Assembly: GCA_002280555.1 (NCBI GenBank)
Contig: NCEE01000023.1
Coordinates: 62,001-126,000, forward strand
DNA: 64,000 nucleotides
Reading direction: 5' to 3'
DNA from: Sphingomonas sp. 32-62-10
GTDB taxonomy: Bacteria > Pseudomonadota > Alphaproteobacteria > Sphingomonadales > Sphingomonadaceae
Positions 61,758 through 64,000 of this stretch are shown here, piece by piece. How positions within the stretch are numbered: the stretch's first letter is position 1; each line of letters begins with the position of its first letter. Under the pieces are notes generated by a model. It was given only the letters and a program-made list of their open reading frames with translations. It was not told the origin of the DNA and searched no databases. Position numbers and translations under genes: made by a program.

Positions 61758-61972
61758 ATCCCGATGCTGCCGATATTCCACTGCAACGATACAATCGGCG
61801 TTTCCTGATTGATGGCATAGCTCTGACCATCATAGTCGACGAGCTTGTAAAAAACTATTTCACCTTTCAACACGCCGGATTTTTTGACTTTTTCCGCCGA
61901 TTCAGCCGTTGCGGTAAACGAGAACGCGGCCATGCTGGCGATGGCTGCCAATTTCCTTATCAGAACCCCCAT
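61607..61972 (-). CDS. Secreted beta/gamma-crystallin-like small protein
   Basis: The product is about 121 aa with a signal peptide (MGVLIRKLAAIASMAAFSFTATA). The C-terminal half, DKWEICARSRFRDPCMILTE followed by DIGIMGAASIR, resembles one Greek-key motif of bacterial beta/gamma-crystallins. Confidence in the family is moderate. Alternative starts at 61981 and 61999 exist. Its last 150 bases overlap mmsB on the other strand, and its own final residues (MMPEKSRPP) look like read-through. Base composition upstream is AT-rich compared with the neighbours. Confidence 0.6.
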   Translation of the reverse strand: MGVLIRKLAAIASMAAFSFTATAESAEKVKKSGVLKGEIVFYKLVDYDGQSYAINQETPIVSLQWNIGSIGIHEGDKWEICARSRFRDPCMILTESVPKAEDIGIMGAASIRMMPEKSRPP

Positions 61973-62104
61973 TTTGCCCCCCATTTGGTATATTACCAAT
62001 TGATGATGCTATGTCCGAAGCGGGGGGCGTGCAAGATATCAAGTTTGGCATTACGAACGCAGCAAAATGCGCAGTAGCGCTTCGATTTTAGGGGGAAGCA
62101 CGGT

Positions 62105-63730
62105 ATGGCGACGATTGGAGCGACACAGGCCGAGACGGGAGCAGAAGCACCCGCGCCGAGCCGCAAGGACATCCAGCTCGTCATCACCGCATCGTCGCTC
62201 GGTACGATCTTCGAATGGTATGATTTCTTCATCTACGGCACGCTCGCCGCCAGCGGCATCATTGGCCGCACCTTCTTTCCCGCAGGCAACGAAACCGTCC
62301 AGACGCTGCTGGCCTGGGCTGGCTTCGCGGTCGGGTTCGGTTTTCGCCCGCTTGGTGCGGTGCTGTTCGGCTTTTTGGGGGATCGGCTGGGGCGGAAATA
62401 TACCTTCCTGGTGACCATCACGCTGATGGGGGTCGCAACTGCCGGGGTCGGGCTGGTGCCGTCGACCGAGGCGATCGGGCTGGCAGCGCCCGCGATCATC
62501 ATCTTCCTGCGGATTCTGCAGGGACTGGCACTCGGCGGCGAATATGGCGGTGCGGCGATCTATGTTGCGGAACACGCCCCGGCTGGCCGCAGCGGCTATT
62601 ATACCAGCTTCATTCAGGCCAGCGTCGCGGGTGGATTCATTCTGTCGATCGCCGTGGTGCTTGCCGCCAAGGCAGCGGTGACGGCCGAAGCCTGGGAGGC
62701 CTGGGCCTGGCGGTTGCCATTCCTGTTTTCGCTGTTGCTGCTCGCGGTGTCGCTGTGGATGCGCCTGAAACTCTCCGAAAGCCCGGTCTTCAAGCAGATG
62801 AAAGCCGCGGGCGAGACCGCAGCCAATCCATTTATTGAAAGCTTCACCTATCCCGGCAATCTGCGTCGGCTGTTCGTCGCGTTGTTCGGCATCGCAGCCG
62901 GCCTGACGGTCATCTGGTACACGGCGATGTTTACCGTATTATCGTTTCTGCAGACGACGATGCGCGTGGAGGAAACAACTGCGCAGCTTATTGTTGGGGC
63001 AGGGGCGGCCGCCGGGCTGTTCTGGTTCATCCTGTTCGGCTGGCTGTCTGATCGGATCGGGCGGAAGTTGCCGATCGTGATTGGTTATGCGCTGACGTTG
63101 GTGATGCTGTTCCCGATCTTCTGGGTGATGGGCAGTGCCGCCAACCCCGGTCTTGCCGAAGCGGCGCGCCGTGCGCCGGTTGTCGTGTCAGGTCCGCAGT
63201 GCCGGTACAGCCCATTCGATAAGGAACAGGCCGATGAATGCGCTCGTGTGCTCGATCATCTGTCAAAAAAGGGCGTCGAATATACCACGGTCGTCGCGCC
63301 GGTAACGGTGGTGACGGTGGGCGGCGTCACGGTCGCCAATGATCGTCCTGAAACGATCGATGCAGCGCTGATCGCCAACGGGTATAATCTGGGCAAGGTG
63401 GTTCCCACACCGGGTAATATCGCGATCATTCTCGCCGCGATCATCCTGCTGAGTGCGCTATCGGGCGTTACCTACGGCCCGGTAGCGGCGCTGCTGGCGG
63501 AAATGTTTCCGCCGCGGATCCGGTACAGTTCCATGTCGATCCCCTATCATATCGGCACGGGCTATTTTGGCGGATTTTTACCGTTTATCAGCCAGTATAT
63601 CGTTGCGCGATCGGGCAATCCCTATGGTGGCTTGTGGTACACCTTGGCGGTGGTTGCGATGGCGCTGGTCGTAACGCTGGTCTGGTTGCGGGATGAGAAG
63701 GTCGATCTCGCCAAATCGACGGCCAGCTGA
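62105..63730 (+). CDS. MFS transporter, metabolite:H+ symporter (MHS) family
   Basis: The product is 541 aa with twelve membrane segments. SSLGTIFEWYDFFIYGTLA, PLGAVLFGFLGDRLGRKYTFL and LQGLALGGEYGGAAIYVAEHAP are MHS signatures (ProP/KgtP/ShiA-like). A soluble insertion of roughly 85 residues (about 355-440, with two Cys, CRYSPFDKEQADEC) sits between two membrane segments in the second half, as in some alphaproteobacterial relatives. The substrate may be an organic acid, betaine or proline. The neighbouring valine genes and alanine racemase do not settle it. Confidence 0.92.
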   Translation: MATIGATQAETGAEAPAPSRKDIQLVITASSLGTIFEWYDFFIYGTLAASGIIGRTFFPAGNETVQTLLAWAGFAVGFGFRPLGAVLFGFLGDRLGRKYTFLVTITLMGVATAGVGLVPSTEAIGLAAPAIIIFLRILQGLALGGEYGGAAIYVAEHAPAGRSGYYTSFIQASVAGGFILSIAVVLAAKAAVTAEAWEAWAWRLPFLFSLLLLAVSLWMRLKLSESPVFKQMKAAGETAANPFIESFTYPGNLRRLFVALFGIAAGLTVIWYTAMFTVLSFLQTTMRVEETTAQLIVGAGAAAGLFWFILFGWLSDRIGRKLPIVIGYALTLVMLFPIFWVMGSAANPGLAEAARRAPVVVSGPQCRYSPFDKEQADECARVLDHLSKKGVEYTTVVAPVTVVTVGGVTVANDRPETIDAALIANGYNLGKVVPTPGNIAIILAAIILLSALSGVTYGPVAALLAEMFPPRIRYSSMSIPYHIGTGYFGGFLPFISQYIVARSGNPYGGLWYTLAVVAMALVVTLVWLRDEKVDLAKSTAS

Positions 63731-63782
63731 CCTGATCAACAGGGCTGGCACTGGAGCCCCGCCACTAGTAACGCCGCATGGC

Positions 63783-64000
63783 ATGACTGTAGCCCCGCTC
63801 CGTTTGCGCCTTGATGGCACTGCCCTGACCGATAACTGGCGGATGCTTGCTGCGATGAGCGGCCGTGCCGCGTGCGGCGCGGCGGTGAAGGCCGATGGCT
63901 ATGGGCTGGGCGCAGGGGCCGTGGCCAGCAGGCTTGCTGCCGCGGGGTGCCGTGATTTCTTTGTTGCAACCTGGGCAGAGGCAGAGGCGCTGGCCCCGCT
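63783..64000 (+). CDS. alr: Alanine racemase (5' part, cut by window end)
   Basis: The first 72 residues are visible, beginning MTVAPLRLRLDGTALTDNWRM. AAVKADGYGLGAGAVA contains the Lys that binds pyridoxal phosphate, and FFVATWAEAEAL follows, both hallmarks of Alr. It interconverts L- and D-alanine for peptidoglycan (or catabolically, DadX). The ATG at 63783 is the first usable start, since the ATG at 63778 meets a stop at once. It lies 52 bases after the MHS transporter. Confidence 0.9.
   Translation, partial: MTVAPLRLRLDGTALTDNWRMLAAMSGRAACGAAVKADGYGLGAGAVASRLAAAGCRDFFVATWAEAEALAP

Overview
The window looks like chromosomal DNA of a sphingomonad (Alphaproteobacteria, Sphingomonadaceae, close to Sphingomonas). 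The basis is high-GC coding on both strands, a Sphingomonas-type alkaline phosphatase (PhoK-like), methionine synthase split into two genes, a MASE1 diguanylate cyclase, ThpR, a MipA/OmpV porin, an EF-hand secreted protein and many short translational overlaps. No phage, insertion sequence, CRISPR array or rRNA gene was seen. There is one complete tRNA gene, tRNA-Ala(CGC).

Layout. 1-6.6 kb: a secreted small protein cut by the window start, an S9 peptidase, then on the minus strand a SleB-like cell-wall hydrolase, a double-domain M16 peptidase and a small membrane protein. 6.6-12.7 kb: a long minus-strand housekeeping run, xseB-ispA-coaD-cyclophilin-queA-EF-hand protein-HAD phosphatase-tgt, in which both late queuosine genes flank an EF-hand/HAD pair. 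13-24 kb: sodC, PilZ, a spinster-type MFS carrier, thpR, a Bax-inhibitor-1 protein with a clear terminator, a transglutaminase, Nudix, a diguanylate cyclase, an AI-2E family permease and several small unknown proteins.

24.2-31 kb is the most unusual part. A minus-strand pair, a radical-SAM/HhH DNA-repair protein followed by a DUF4130-UdgX uracil-DNA-binding fusion, is preceded by a perfect alphaproteobacterial LexA box (GAAC-N7-GAAC). The box overlaps a -10 element that would start transcription on the ATG itself, i.e. a leaderless mRNA. The radical-SAM protein ends in QLELF, a good match to the beta-clamp binding consensus. Just upstream, a roughly 3.9 kb copper-resistance block (copC, copB, copA and a divergent CsoR regulator with a palindromic operator) sits between an intact tRNA-Ala(CGC) and a 55-bp direct repeat of the 3' part of that tRNA. 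This is the geometry of a tRNA-integrated island that no longer has an integrase.

31-41.5 kb: a quinone/enal-type oxidoreductase, a zinc metallopeptidase, a MipA/OmpV outer-membrane protein, a patatin/3-hydroxybutyrate dehydrogenase/DUF4893 cluster (polyhydroxybutyrate turnover by inference), a ScfR-type regulator, ferredoxin-NADP reductase, an aldo/keto reductase and two small lipoproteins. 41.5-47.4 kb: a methionine-cycle operon led by an ArsR-methyltransferase fusion (SahR-like) whose promoter contains a perfect palindrome, then metF, metH1 and metH2.

47.5-57.6 kb: a beta-helix protein, PhoK, a DsbD-like protein that appears to have lost its signal peptide, an RNase H-like protein, a GST, an FAD oxidoreductase, a sterol-desaturase-like enzyme and a membrane AraC regulator. 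57.6-61.8 kb: a valine/isobutyrate degradation operon (isobutyryl-CoA dehydrogenase, 3-hydroxyisobutyryl-CoA hydrolase, enoyl-CoA hydratase, mmsB). mmsB has lost its usual stop and runs into a convergent gene. The window closes with an MHS-family transporter and the start of alanine racemase. Several families of imperfect palindromes lie in gaps between genes, four of them immediately before the ribosome-binding site of the next gene in an operon.
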